Of a stretch of 64,000 nucleotides of DNA, positions 45,340-54,289 are shown one piece after another; position 1 is the stretch's first letter, and each line of letters opens with the position of its first letter. Source of the DNA: Chryseobacterium sp. RU37D (GTDB lineage: Bacteria > Bacteroidota > Bacteroidia > Flavobacteriales > Weeksellaceae); contig NZ_FTMM01000016.1 of the NCBI RefSeq assembly GCF_900156075.1, positions 1 to 64,000 of the forward strand, written 5' to 3'. The position numbers and the translations under genes were made by a program. The notes under the pieces were generated by a model. The model did no database searches, was not told the origin of the DNA, and saw only the letters and a program-made list of their open reading frames with translations.

Positions 45340-47547
45340 CTACGCGTGCGTACTATTATATTTTTTCCTGTACACCCCATGCTTAACCGTTTCAAAGAAT
45401 ATGTTTTTCTTTCCTTTTCCTTGGTCTTCTTTGATAAAACGTCGGAAAGTCGAGCTGCTCATTCCTTTTTCTGCGGCTATAACCGTCCCTTCAGCAGATG
45501 TAAATTCTTCAGGTAGTGCATTGAAAACATGCTGTTTGATTGGTGGCAGCTTCTCAACAGGTTTATTACCGGACTTTGAAATTATCGAGTTGACTTTTAA
45601 AGCCGTTTGAGAAAAATATTTTACCAATGTAATTGCTGCTTCTGCTGATCTCAGAGAAATTTCCATCAGCTCACTTTCTCCGCAGGCATAATAAAATACT
45701 TCCATCAGTAAAGAAAGTCTTACAACATAGGTATCAAACTTATTATAAATACTTGTTAAAATTTCATCATCAATCTTATTCAGGTAGTCTGTTGATCGGT
45801 GTTGCCAGTCCATCAAACAGTTTTCTGCCTCAGGACTACATTCTAAAATGAACCCTTTATTGTTATGCAGCTCTAAAACTTCAGTTATAATATTCTCCCA
45901 TTTTTCGCGATATTTCTTATCGAGCTTGTTTCTACTCCATTTTTTCTTATCCTGATCGTCAGGGAATGCAAATAAAAACCGGTGTAAAAAACCATTTCCA
46001 ACCCTGCTGCCTTTCGCTAAATCCGCCAACACACTATTCTGAATAGTCCCTATTACTGAAATAAAAGGATTTGGAATAAGGTAATCGTCTGTACCTTTAC
46101 GGTTTACGGATATTGATTCTCCATTCCATACTGACAGCCAGTTTTGTTCTTCACTTCCATTGTTATATTTATTAAAGTTTAGAAACCATGAAGCCAGCTC
46201 ATCAACGCATACTCCAACAGTATTTTTATTTTTGCTGAGCACATCTACGAGAGCTTCAAAAGTAAAATCTGAAACAAGAAACTGCTTTCGAAAAGGCTTT
46301 TGTGGTAGTTCTGATTGTTTTTCAGCTTTTTCTTTTTTGCTTAATTTTTCAAAAAACTCATATTTATCTTTTTCATCAATATATTTTTTATAAGATTCTT
46401 CATCAATTTTCCTAAGCGGTTTTACTGCGAACCTTAAAGGGTGTGTTTTATTAGCTCCTGCTTTTCCAACAATGGCAAGATAGAAAACAGCGTTGTCAAT
46501 CCATTCTTCTTTAAACTTCACTCTGCAAGCACGCCCCGTTGCGATAGAAACAGCATACATCATACCTGCTGCCGTATAATCAACAGGATAAGTCATCGTA
46601 TTTTTAAGTTCTGTAATAATATCCCGAACCTTCTCAGGAAAAACCTCAATTGGAAAAGGATTTTCTTTAGTAGTCTGAAAGTTTTCAGGCGATTTGCCTT
46701 CATTTTCAACATCCCAAAATTCAAAATCATTATGAGCAGCCCCAAATTCATTCGTTTTATATGCTGAATTTATGGCATCCACTACTTCGGAAAGATCAAA
46801 CTCAGGGGTAATTGTTATATGTTCTTCAATCAGGATTAATGCATTCTCTTTCTCTATCCCGAAGCGACAGCAGGCGCCTGCAATTTTAAAAACATATTTG
46901 TTCCTATTACCATCAATAAAGGATTCATTTTGATTTTCCATCCACTTCACCACGATTTTCTCAAAAGTGTCCCTATCGCGATCTAAATGATGTTCTGGAT
47001 CAAATATTTCTGCATCCCAATTGATGTAAATGTCCTGATCATGGGCGAAGAACGCTAATCTTGCAATATCGGAGGTTCCCGAATCAAAATATTCAGAATT
47101 AAAATACGCTCCGGCTTCCATAAAAATGCTTTTATAATCACTCTGGTTCTGCCAGTCTCTTATCCTGATAATGGCTTTTAATCCTTTACCACTCGGACTG
47201 ATAAAGGTCGCTACAACAAAAGGGCAACCGATCAACTTCTCTTTTTCACGCTGCAAAGTTTCAGGATCAGGTAATTTATCAAAGTCCAGCATCATTAAAC
47301 CACTGGCGGATGTAAGGCCGGAAGCTTTTCTTTCAGAGAAAATACCGGAAGTAGTAAAGCCGGGAAGTCCTCGTTTGTATTTATCGTCTTTAGTTTCCTT
47401 AAATTTTGTTTGAAGATCAATGATCCTTTGTTCAGGGTTTTTAATTCTTTCCAACACAGAAGATAGGGATACTTGCTTTATGTTTTTTGGTAATCGAATG
47501 TTTTCACATACAGAGATTACAGGATCAAATGCGGGGATATTTTCCAT
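45340..47547 (-). CDS. VirE-N/BT4734-like and DUF3987 domain protein
   Basis: 735 aa. Residues about 30-220 match the BT4734-like VirE N-terminal domain (SGLMMLDFDKLPDPETLQ, FISPSGKGLKAIIRI), which has primase-like features. Residues about 300-640 match DUF3987, with a P-loop-like GKAGANKTHPL and VCVDELASWFLNFNKY as a Walker B-like stretch. Proteins of this type occur in Bacteroidetes mobile elements and are thought to act in element replication. It lies 7 bp after the excisionase-like gene, in the same direction. Confidence 0.85.
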   Translation of the reverse strand: MENIPAFDPVISVCENIRLPKNIKQVSLSSVLERIKNPEQRIIDLQTKFKETKDDKYKRGLPGFTTSGIFSERKASGLTSASGLMMLDFDKLPDPETLQREKEKLIGCPFVVATFISPSGKGLKAIIRIRDWQNQSDYKSIFMEAGAYFNSEYFDSGTSDIARLAFFAHDQDIYINWDAEIFDPEHHLDRDRDTFEKIVVKWMENQNESFIDGNRNKYVFKIAGACCRFGIEKENALILIEEHITITPEFDLSEVVDAINSAYKTNEFGAAHNDFEFWDVENEGKSPENFQTTKENPFPIEVFPEKVRDIITELKNTMTYPVDYTAAGMMYAVSIATGRACRVKFKEEWIDNAVFYLAIVGKAGANKTHPLRFAVKPLRKIDEESYKKYIDEKDKYEFFEKLSKKEKAEKQSELPQKPFRKQFLVSDFTFEALVDVLSKNKNTVGVCVDELASWFLNFNKYNNGSEEQNWLSVWNGESISVNRKGTDDYLIPNPFISVIGTIQNSVLADLAKGSRVGNGFLHRFLFAFPDDQDKKKWSRNKLDKKYREKWENIITEVLELHNNKGFILECSPEAENCLMDWQHRSTDYLNKIDDEILTSIYNKFDTYVVRLSLLMEVFYYACGESELMEISLRSAEAAITLVKYFSQTALKVNSIISKSGNKPVEKLPPIKQHVFNALPEEFTSAEGTVIAAEKGMSSSTFRRFIKEDQGKGKKNIFFETVKHGVYRKKYNSTHA

Positions 47548-47553
47548 ACTATT

Positions 47554-47781
47554 TTATTTTACCTTTTTATAGTATTTTTTCCCCGCAATGATCACAGGTT
47601 TTATTTTTCCGTCTTTTTCGTATCTCCAGATGGTAGGAAGAGACTTTTTAATAAGTTTTGCATATTCTTTAAGCGTTAGAAGCTCCGAATCAGGTTCGGA
47701 ATTATTTTCTGCCAGAACTTTATCCAATTTAGCATTGATATTGGATAGCTGGATTTCGATATAGGTAAATGGATTTTCCAT
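47554..47781 (-). CDS. Excisionase-like HTH_17 protein
   Basis: 75 aa. The C-terminal half is a MerR/excisionase-type HTH (LLTLKEYAKLIKKSLPTIWRYEKDGKIKPVIIAGKKYY). Such small proteins direct excision or regulate Bacteroidetes integrative elements. Immediately upstream of the DUF3987 gene. Confidence 0.85.
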   Translation of the reverse strand: MENPFTYIEIQLSNINAKLDKVLAENNSEPDSELLTLKEYAKLIKKSLPTIWRYEKDGKIKPVIIAGKKYYKKVK

Positions 47782-47921
47782 TTGTCATGTGTTTATATTA
47801 TACATTACCACCTTAGATATAGTGGTTCTTAATTTTCACATTACAAATGTATAATGTTCATGTTTTTTTACAGAATGCCAGCATTTTCTGGCATTCCCCA
47901 GCATTCTAATTCATATTTAAT

Positions 47922-48617
47922 TTACTGATTATTATGATTTTGTGATTCTTTATGAATTTTTCTTTTTTCAGAATATGCTTTTTGAATAGGGTTATAAAAG
48001 CCGGATTTTTTGAATTCTGTTTCTGGATTTTCTAAGAATGATCTTATGAAAGCTGCCAGATCATGTATTGGTACAATTTCTTCTTGGTATTCCATATCAG
48101 CAATAAGGATTCCTAAAGTTTTTTTCATCATTGGAGTACCAAAATACATTTCACGCATTTTTTTTAGTTTTGCAGCAATACCGTCGTCTCCATGTACCTT
48201 TTGGTTTGGAAAATAGACTTTGAACGCGTCCAAGCATCTTTTCTTTTTTTCTTCATCGGTTACTATTTCTGCATCCTCCTTTTTAACAGTTGGTTTTAAG
48301 GTAGCAGCAGTTACTTCTTTATAAAGACTTTCATATTCGTAATACATTCTTACCTTTAAAAGATAGACATCCAGAATTTCAGATCTTTTTAAATCTATGT
48401 TACCATTATCAGCAAGCAATAAAATTCGGTTTTCTATTTCTGCTAAAGCCTTTACACAAAATTCTTTAACACCGGAATAATCGGGGTTATTCTTACGATT
48501 TAAGAGCCGTTTCTGTTTCTTTAGTACACTGGTTACAGTTTGGAACTCTTCTAAGTCCAATGCAAAAGCAGCGTCTCTGTGCATCTTTAAAAACACATCA
48601 ATATCGAAATCATTCAT
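47922..48617 (-). CDS. Unrecognised element protein
   Basis: 231 aa from MNDFDIDVFLKMHRD at 48617; the 16-residue upstream extension to 48665 runs into module A and is rejected. The protein is helical and charged (VTSVLKKQKRLLNRKNNPD; AAKLKKMREMYFGTPMMKK). No known domain was identified. Its position between the excisionase-like gene and modules A-C makes it a candidate module-binding protein; that is inference only. Confidence 0.65.
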   Translation of the reverse strand: MNDFDIDVFLKMHRDAAFALDLEEFQTVTSVLKKQKRLLNRKNNPDYSGVKEFCVKALAEIENRILLLADNGNIDLKRSEILDVYLLKVRMYYEYESLYKEVTAATLKPTVKKEDAEIVTDEEKKKRCLDAFKVYFPNQKVHGDDGIAAKLKKMREMYFGTPMMKKTLGILIADMEYQEEIVPIHDLAAFIRSFLENPETEFKKSGFYNPIQKAYSEKRKIHKESQNHNNQ

Positions 48618-48639
48618 CACAATATATTTATGGAAAATT

Positions 48640-48732
48640 ACACAAAATTCCCAAAAACCCCACAAAATTCCTTGAAAAAACGCCCGAAAGTGCTATGGAT
48701 AAAGGATAGTTCCCAAAATCTCCAAAATTCCA
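48640..48732 (-). repeat. Iteron-like module A (TGGAA type)
   Basis: On the minus strand three TGG units start at 48732, 48724 and 48715 (8 and 9 bp apart). The core ctttatccatagcactttcg follows, then GGAATTTTG-like units at roughly 10-11 bp spacing down to 48640. Both arms use ggaatttt/gggaa. The least regular copy. Confidence 0.65.
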
Positions 48733-48800
48733 TCTATAATTATAGATATTCAAATGTATAAATCTGATATTCTTCAATATACTATCTTAATTGGAATTGT

Positions 48801-48882
48801 CTCAAATTATTACAAATTATCATGTGAAAATACCCGAAAGGATTATGGATAAAGGAAATTATCAAAATTGTCAATTTCATCA
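48801..48882 (-). repeat. Iteron-like module B (TGATA/TGACA type)
   Basis: On the minus strand units start at 48882, 48873 and 48864 (exactly 9 bp), the core is cctttatccataatcctttcg, then 11-bp units start at 48822 and 48811. Unit sequences tgataattt or tgacaattt recur in both arms. Confidence 0.72.
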
Positions 48883-48952
48883 TCTATAATTTTAAATCAT
48901 TCAAATTCATTATTCGGGATTCTTTCTGAGATTCTATTTTTAATTGGAAAAT

Positions 48953-49034
48953 AGAAATTGCCACGAAAATGCCAAGATAAAAGATCTGAAAGTATGATGA
49001 ATAAAAGAAAGTGCCAGAAATGCCAATATTATCA
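48953..49034 (-). repeat. Iteron-like module C (TGGCA type)
   Basis: On the minus strand units start at 49034, 49025 and 49016 (exactly 9 bp), then the core ttttattcatcatactttcag, then 11-bp TGGCA units at 48974 and 48963. It matches module D across nearly its whole length in inverted orientation and lies closest to the integrase. Confidence 0.78.
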
Positions 49035-49067
49035 CCTATAAAAATATTCATCAATAAATTGAATTTA

Positions 49068-50441
49068 TCAATCCTGGGTAATATCAATATTGGCATAATA
49101 ATTTTTTATAAGCTGGGAGTTGGTATTATCTTTCTTTCCGATGTATTCCAGTAAAGTCCTTTCTGCGGTATGACCTGAAACCTCTAAAATTAAAGAAGTA
49201 GGCATCCTGGAATAAAAATTAGTACAAAACGATTTTCTCCCGATATGAGATACTACCAATTCCCATTTTTCATAGGTACCCTTTACATTTCTCCAAACCC
49301 CGTCCTTTATCTTTTTTTGAACAGAACCTTCGGTCATTTCGGTAAGACCGGCTAATTTACAAACCTCCTTTATTTTTTTATTGTAACTATGTTCAGATAA
49401 GGGTTCAGGAAAATTCATATCTCTTTTTTCCAGAACAGATACAACTTCAGAATGCAGTAAAAGAGAAATCTTCTTGCCTGTTTTAATTTGGGTAAAGTCA
49501 ATATATAAATCATCTCCATTCTTACGGATCATATTTTTGGTAAATTTCATAAAATCAGAAATCCGTTGCCCTAAAAAACAGCTGATGTAGAGCCAGTCTC
49601 TAGCATCTTCAAGATCAGCAGTAATTTTATCAGAATTTTTAATAGTTTTCAATTCTGAAAATGAAAGATAAATAATATCATCTATTTCTTCATATGATTT
49701 TTTAAAAAGATTATACATAGGATGCAGTACAATTCCGTAATTTTTGGAAAAATTACAGACAGTCCTGGTGATTCGGATAATTTTTGTAATGGTGTTATAG
49801 GAATATAATGCTATATCTCTTAAATAACTCTCTAATAGATACTTGAACTCTGCATTGACTTCTGATACGGAATAATCAACATTATATCCTTTCAAAGAAG
49901 ATTGATATTCCTGAAATTCAGACAATATATTTTTAATGTTCTCCATTTTCAGTATTGTATTTTCTGCCAATTCATTTTTCTTTAAGCGGATATAATTATC
50001 AAAATGCCAGATGATAGTAGTAGGAGCCTTTGAAAGACTGTCCTGATCTGCTTTTTTCTTTAATTCATCATAATATTTCTTTACCGTAGAACTCAACCAT
50101 ATTTTATCAGGATTTTCTTCATGTTTAAAATCTTTATCATACTTTGAAAGAATATATTCCCTGAGTTCATTCTGATGATTCAAGGCTCTTATAATAATAT
50201 TCATAATCTCTAAATCTTTCCCTTTGTATTTTTTGTATTTGCTCCAGAATCTTTTACCGTCAGACAAAGGACTCTCTAAAACTTCATCCGGCGTAAAAAC
50301 ATAGATTTCTGTTTTAGTTTCTACGAAATCTAAACCAAAAGGATTTTTATCTGAAACTTTCTCCTGATTATTGAACTGTAGCCGAACCGTAAAAGGATCA
50401 TTTTTCTTGATAGAGCGTAATAAAAAGTTAATTGAAGCCAT
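49068..50441 (-). CDS. Tyrosine recombinase/integrase
   Basis: 457 aa. A long N-terminal region (about 1-110) with an arm-binding-like segment and a SAM-like core-binding domain (WHFDNYIRLKKNELAENTI) precede the catalytic domain. The catalytic set is present: Arg in FLGQRISDFMKF, Lys in FTQIKTGKKISLLL, His-x-x-Arg in VSHIGRKSF, His in VSGHTAERTLLEYIG with Tyr in the same segment. It integrates and excises the element. The promoter abuts the candidate right attachment repeat. Confidence 0.92.
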   Translation of the reverse strand: MASINFLLRSIKKNDPFTVRLQFNNQEKVSDKNPFGLDFVETKTEIYVFTPDEVLESPLSDGKRFWSKYKKYKGKDLEIMNIIIRALNHQNELREYILSKYDKDFKHEENPDKIWLSSTVKKYYDELKKKADQDSLSKAPTTIIWHFDNYIRLKKNELAENTILKMENIKNILSEFQEYQSSLKGYNVDYSVSEVNAEFKYLLESYLRDIALYSYNTITKIIRITRTVCNFSKNYGIVLHPMYNLFKKSYEEIDDIIYLSFSELKTIKNSDKITADLEDARDWLYISCFLGQRISDFMKFTKNMIRKNGDDLYIDFTQIKTGKKISLLLHSEVVSVLEKRDMNFPEPLSEHSYNKKIKEVCKLAGLTEMTEGSVQKKIKDGVWRNVKGTYEKWELVVSHIGRKSFCTNFYSRMPTSLILEVSGHTAERTLLEYIGKKDNTNSQLIKNYYANIDITQD

Positions 50442-50463
50442 GAATACTGTATTTTTAAGAATT

Positions 50464-50471
50464 CAAATGTA
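50464..50471 (-). promoter_or_regulatory. TAnnTTTG box for the integrase
   Basis: tacatttg on the minus strand, 22 bp before the integrase ATG and 18 bp from the candidate attachment repeat, so integration could influence expression. Confidence 0.5.
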
Positions 50472-50488
50472 ATACTAATTTGTATAAA

Positions 50489-50514
50489 CTTGTATTATTA
50501 TGTATTATTTTGAG
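50489..50514 (+). other. Candidate right attachment repeat
   Basis: cttgtattattatgtattat followed by tttgag; see the left copy at 32281-32307. It lies 48 bp beyond the integrase start, a usual place for an attachment site. Confidence 0.4.
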
Positions 50515-50622
50515 TGGTGTAATGAAAAAGAATGAAATCAAATAAAATAACAAGTTATTGAAAATAAATATTTTATATACTATTTCATTTCAATTGAATA
50601 AATACAATTTCATATGTTATAG

Positions 50623-50638
50623 TCCTATCGGGGCTATG
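50623..50638 (+). repeat. Fragment of dispersed repeat R1
   Basis: tcctatcggggctatg equals the right tip of the R1 copies. The rest of the unit is missing. The surrounding 484-bp gap otherwise shows only AT-rich sequence and the R2 copy. Confidence 0.45.
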
Positions 50639-50718
50639 ATTGCAGACATCTTTCACGTGAGAGATATCCATCAAGTTTAAACTTTGTTCTCATTTGTTGA
50701 ATGAAATCGAAGATTCGA

Positions 50719-50786
50719 TGTAGTCAAACGCCTTTGCGAGCGGAAAATATTTTCAATAATTTTAAAGAAAATCTTTGCGTTTAAAA
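50719..50786. repeat. Dispersed repeat family R2, copy 3
   Basis: gtcaaacgcctttgcgagcg and aaaatctttgcgtttaaaa match the outer blocks of the 16015 and 24951 copies; the middle is shorter. Confidence 0.55.
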
Positions 50787-50925
50787 TAGATTCTTCAATC
50801 CGTTGCGCTTCTTTCAGAGATGACAAACTGAAATGAAATTACAGAAAGGGAACGATTTTAAAATAGAAAACTAAAATCTTCAAAAGGAATAATTTTTGAA
50901 CTAAATTGCATCAACATTTCAACAT

Positions 50926-52575
50926 ATGTTCGATAAGCAGCAAAGAAAATTGAAAAGATCCGCTAAACTGATTTCCGTGTTAAGTAAATACGGCTTTAGA
51001 GATGTTTTGGCGCGAATGAAAAGCGGAAATAAACAAATAGAAATTCCCAATAATGCAGACGAAATAGTTTCAAAAGGCACAGTTTATGAAAGAATAAGAC
51101 TCGCCTTGGAAGAACTGGGACCTACCTTTGTGAAGCTCGGACAGACATTCAGCAACAGGGAAGATCTTTTCCCGCCGGAACTTACCCTGGAGCTGCAAAA
51201 GCTTCAGGATAAGGTAGAAAGAGTTGAAATGAATGTTGAGGAAATTCTTGAAAATGAATTTAACATATCTACAAATGAACATTTTATCAATATTCAGAAA
51301 GAACCACTGGCAACGGCATCTATAGCACAGGTCTATAAAGCAATCCTGGCGGACGGGACAAAAGTGATTTTAAAGATTAAAAAACCTGATGTTCAGGCTG
51401 TTATTGAAGATGATCTGTTGTTGATAAAAGATATTGAAAAGCTTGTTTCATCATATTCTGAAATTGGCGATAAGCTGAACCTGAAACAGGCCATTTCGAC
51501 TTTTGAGAGGTCTTTACTTGAAGAAGTTTCATTAATTAACGAAAAGGAAAATATTCTACAATTCAGAAGAAATTTTAAAAATTATAAAGAAACCTATGTT
51601 CCGAAAGTATACGAAGAATTTTCTAACAATAATGTTCTTTGTATGGAATTTATTGATGGAATTAAGGTAACTGATAAATTGACGCTTTTAGAAAATAATA
51701 TTGATCCTGTTAATATTTCTGAAGTTGGTTTAAGGCTTTTTGTTACACAAATTTTAGATTATGGTTTCTTTCATGCAGATCCTCATGCAGGAAATATTTT
51801 AGTTAAAAAAGACGGAAAAGTTGTTTTTATTGATTTTGGAGCAGTGGGGAAAATTCCGCCAAATGATAAAGAGATACTTGAAAATTTAATTGTAAGTTTT
51901 GTTGCTAAGAATCCACATAAAATTGTTCGATATCTGAAAAAAATGGCTGTAAGTTATCAGATTCCAGATGAAAGAAGGTTTGAAAGCGATGTTGAAGATA
52001 TTCTGGATTTTGTTCACAGTACTTCTTTAAAAGAAATAAATCCTCAAGCCATTATCAATAAAATGAAGGATGTTTTAAAGGATAATCGTTTGTATATGCC
52101 GGATTATTTTTATCTTTTATTTAAAGGAATCAGTTTAATAGAAGGTGTTGGAAGGACCATCAATCCAGATTTGGATATTGTAAAAAGCTTGAATCCATAC
52201 ACAAAAAAAATATTCACAAAAAAAATAAGTCCGAAGAATATTTTAAAAACCGGAATGGATAGAATGCTTACTTTCACTGATAATGTTGATGAAATTCCTA
52301 AAGAGCTGCGTTCTGTTTTACAGAAATTAGACGAAAATAAATTCACTGTTTCCAGCGAAATCAAGAATCTTGAAAAGACAAATCAATTAATAAAATCAAG
52401 CATTGTTAATTTAATTTTAGCCATGATTTTAGGAGCAAATATTATTGCAACAGCCATTGTTTTTGTTTCCGAAACCGGCCCGAGAATTGGTGAAATGTCT
52501 TTGGTTGCAATTCTTGGCTTTGTTTTTTCGATTTTTTTGGTGATTATTATTTTGCTGAGGGTTACGAGAAAGTAA
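50926..52575 (+). CDS. AarF/UbiB-family (ABC1) atypical kinase
   Basis: 549 aa. ABC1-family features: the N-terminal LGPTFVKLGQTFSNREDLFP, the Ala-rich nucleotide loop EPLATASIAQVYKA, Lys in VILKIKKPDVQ, catalytic GFFHADPHAGNILV and metal-binding VFIDFGAVGKI. Two membrane helices close the C-terminus (about 490-545). Family members support quinone synthesis or lipid homeostasis by ATPase or kinase activity at the membrane. Monocistronic. Confidence 0.92.
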   Translation: MFDKQQRKLKRSAKLISVLSKYGFRDVLARMKSGNKQIEIPNNADEIVSKGTVYERIRLALEELGPTFVKLGQTFSNREDLFPPELTLELQKLQDKVERVEMNVEEILENEFNISTNEHFINIQKEPLATASIAQVYKAILADGTKVILKIKKPDVQAVIEDDLLLIKDIEKLVSSYSEIGDKLNLKQAISTFERSLLEEVSLINEKENILQFRRNFKNYKETYVPKVYEEFSNNNVLCMEFIDGIKVTDKLTLLENNIDPVNISEVGLRLFVTQILDYGFFHADPHAGNILVKKDGKVVFIDFGAVGKIPPNDKEILENLIVSFVAKNPHKIVRYLKKMAVSYQIPDERRFESDVEDILDFVHSTSLKEINPQAIINKMKDVLKDNRLYMPDYFYLLFKGISLIEGVGRTINPDLDIVKSLNPYTKKIFTKKISPKNILKTGMDRMLTFTDNVDEIPKELRSVLQKLDENKFTVSSEIKNLEKTNQLIKSSIVNLILAMILGANIIATAIVFVSETGPRIGEMSLVAILGFVFSIFLVIIILLRVTRK

Positions 52576-52658
52576 TTTATTAAATAGTTCAGTTTTCAAA
52601 CGCAAAACTTCCATTATCCATCTTCAGGCTCCCGCCAAAGTTTAAAAAATTAATTGCC

Positions 52659-52666
52659 TATCTTTG
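52659..52666 (+). promoter_or_regulatory. TAnnTTTG box nearly touching the helicase start
   Basis: tatctttg ends 4 bp before the ATG at 52671. If used, the transcript would start at or next to the ATG (leaderless). Confidence 0.5.
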
Positions 52667-52670
52667 CAAA

Positions 52671-54023
52671 ATGGAGAAACTCACTTTTGCAGATTTTGAC
52701 CTTCCGGTTAAAATTCTTGATGTTTTGGCAGATCTGGAATTATTTGAACCCACGCCTATTCAGGAAAAAAGCTTAAAGCCGATCCTTTCCGGACGTGATG
52801 TGATGGGAATTGCACAAACCGGAACCGGAAAAACTTTAGCTTACCTTCTTCCTGTTTTAAAGACCTGGAAGTACAATAAATCCGGGAATCCGACGGTTTT
52901 GGTATTGGTTCCTACAAGAGAATTGGTAGTGCAGGTTACGGAAATTATTGAGAAATTAACAGAAAATATTACTGCAAGGGTAATCGGAATTTATGGTGGG
53001 AAAAATATTAACACTCAAAAATTGCTGTTTGATAAGGGCTGTGATATTTTGGTAGGAACTCCGGGGAGGGTGATGGATCTGGCGATTGACAATGCGATTT
53101 CCCTTAAAGAAGTACAGAAGCTGATCATTGATGAGTTTGATGAAATGCTGAATCTCGGTTTCAGGCCGCAGCTAACACATATTTTTGAGATGATGAAGGA
53201 GAAGAGACAAAATATTCTTTTCTCAGCAACCATGACGGAAGCCGTAGATGAAATGCTGGATGAATATTTTGCAAGTCCGGTTGAAATTTCTTTAGCAAAA
53301 TCTGGAACTCCACTTGAAAAAATTGAACAGACTGCCTATAAAGTAGAAAATTTTAATACTAAGATTAACCTTCTCGAACATTTATTGAAGACAGATAAAG
53401 ATATTTCTAAAGTATTGATTTTCAATAATAATAAAAAGAATGCAGATTTATTATTTACTAAAATTGAGGAGCTTTTTCCTGAGCAGTTTGATGTAATTCA
53501 CTCTAATAAATCCCAAAACTATAGGCTTAAAGCGATGAAGCGTTTTGAAAATGAGGAAATAAGAGGCTTGATTACAACGGATGTAATGGCGAGAGGTCTG
53601 GATATTTCTGATGTGACGCACGTTATCAATTTTGAAATGCCTGATATTCCGGAACAATACATCCACAGGATTGGTAGAACGGGTAGGGCAGATAAGGATG
53701 GTAAGGCAATTACTTTTGTAACCAAAAAAGAAGAATCTTTAGCTCTCGACATTGAGTTGTTGATGGATAAGGAGTTGAAATACATCGATTTCCCTGAAGA
53801 AGTAAAAATCAATCCTAAAAAAATTGCTTCTGAAGAAGAGCAGATCGTAATGAAAAACCCTGCTCAGGTAAAACTAAATGACGGAGGCGGGGCATTCCAT
53901 GAAAAGAAAGCAAAAAATACCAAAGAAAATTGGGGAGGACCTTCGAAAAGAAAAGCACCAAAAAAATTCGGAGCCAACAGGTCACAGCAAAAAGCAATTT
54001 CAAAATCTAAGAGAAAAAAATAA
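52671..54023 (+). CDS. DEAD-box RNA helicase
   Basis: 450 aa. Motifs in order: FEPTPIQEKSL (Q), AQTGTGKT (I), PTRELVVQ (Ia), GTPGRVMD, IDEFDEML (II, reading DEFD rather than DEAD), SATM (III), LIFNNNKKN, TTDVMARGLDIS (V), HRIGRTGRADKDG (VI). A basic tail (about 400-450, rich in Lys and Arg) probably binds RNA. It is a cytoplasmic RNA remodelling helicase; the substrate is not determinable. Confidence 0.94.
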   Translation: MEKLTFADFDLPVKILDVLADLELFEPTPIQEKSLKPILSGRDVMGIAQTGTGKTLAYLLPVLKTWKYNKSGNPTVLVLVPTRELVVQVTEIIEKLTENITARVIGIYGGKNINTQKLLFDKGCDILVGTPGRVMDLAIDNAISLKEVQKLIIDEFDEMLNLGFRPQLTHIFEMMKEKRQNILFSATMTEAVDEMLDEYFASPVEISLAKSGTPLEKIEQTAYKVENFNTKINLLEHLLKTDKDISKVLIFNNNKKNADLLFTKIEELFPEQFDVIHSNKSQNYRLKAMKRFENEEIRGLITTDVMARGLDISDVTHVINFEMPDIPEQYIHRIGRTGRADKDGKAITFVTKKEESLALDIELLMDKELKYIDFPEEVKINPKKIASEEEQIVMKNPAQVKLNDGGGAFHEKKAKNTKENWGGPSKRKAPKKFGANRSQQKAISKSKRKK

Positions 54024-54026
54024 ACG

Positions 54027-54055
54027 AAAACGATTCCATTTTGGAATCGTTTTTT
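54027..54055 (+). terminator. Helicase terminator
   Basis: aaaacgattcc/ggaatcgtttt stem followed by a T run, starting 4 bp after the stop codon. Confidence 0.88.
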
Positions 54056-54070
54056 ATTTGATTATTAATC

Positions 54071-54101
54071 CTTGACAAGGTGGTTCTGAACCTTGTCAAA
54101 G
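54071..54101. repeat. REP-like palindrome, family P2
   Basis: Perfect 10-base arms ttgacaaggt/accttgtcaa around ggttctga. Shares the gttctgaac core with 14090-14118. The remaining bases to 54289 show no gene. Confidence 0.65.
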
Positions 54102-54289
54102 ATGTAAAGTTCATTAATGCAAAAAATAGTAATTTTATTCATCATCATCTTCATACAGGAAGTTCAATTAGTCATCTTGCTGAATATATAATCTTGTGAT
54201 ATTCCGGAAGGGTTGAATAATCCCCAGTCATCTACAATGAAGTGTTCTGAATTCATTAAAAAACTCCTGAAAGTTCGGGAGCTATACTT

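Larger units (their letters stand above)
32281..50514. mobile_element. Putative integrative element of about 18 kb
   Basis: The proposed limits are the near-identical direct repeats 32281-32307 and 50489-50514. The tyrosine integrase reads inward from 48 bp inside the right repeat. Element-type genes (integrase, excisionase-like HTH, VirE-N/DUF3987) cluster at the right end. The interior holds IS elements, regulators and an export operon, while both flanks hold ordinary chromosomal genes. Sub-terminal modules at both ends lie in inverted orientation. No relaxase is seen, so self-transfer is unlikely. The limits are inferred and need an empty-site comparison. Confidence 0.45.

Noticed and set aside
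45319..45610. Small plus-strand ORFs at the end of the DUF3987 gene
   Set aside because: They overlap its C-terminus in antisense and show no promoter or family match.
48884..49096. 70-aa minus-strand ORF next to the integrase
   Set aside because: Covers module C, overlaps the integrase end and is not conserved among modules.
53015..53233. Antisense ORFs within the helicase gene
   Set aside because: Frame shadows of a well-supported gene.
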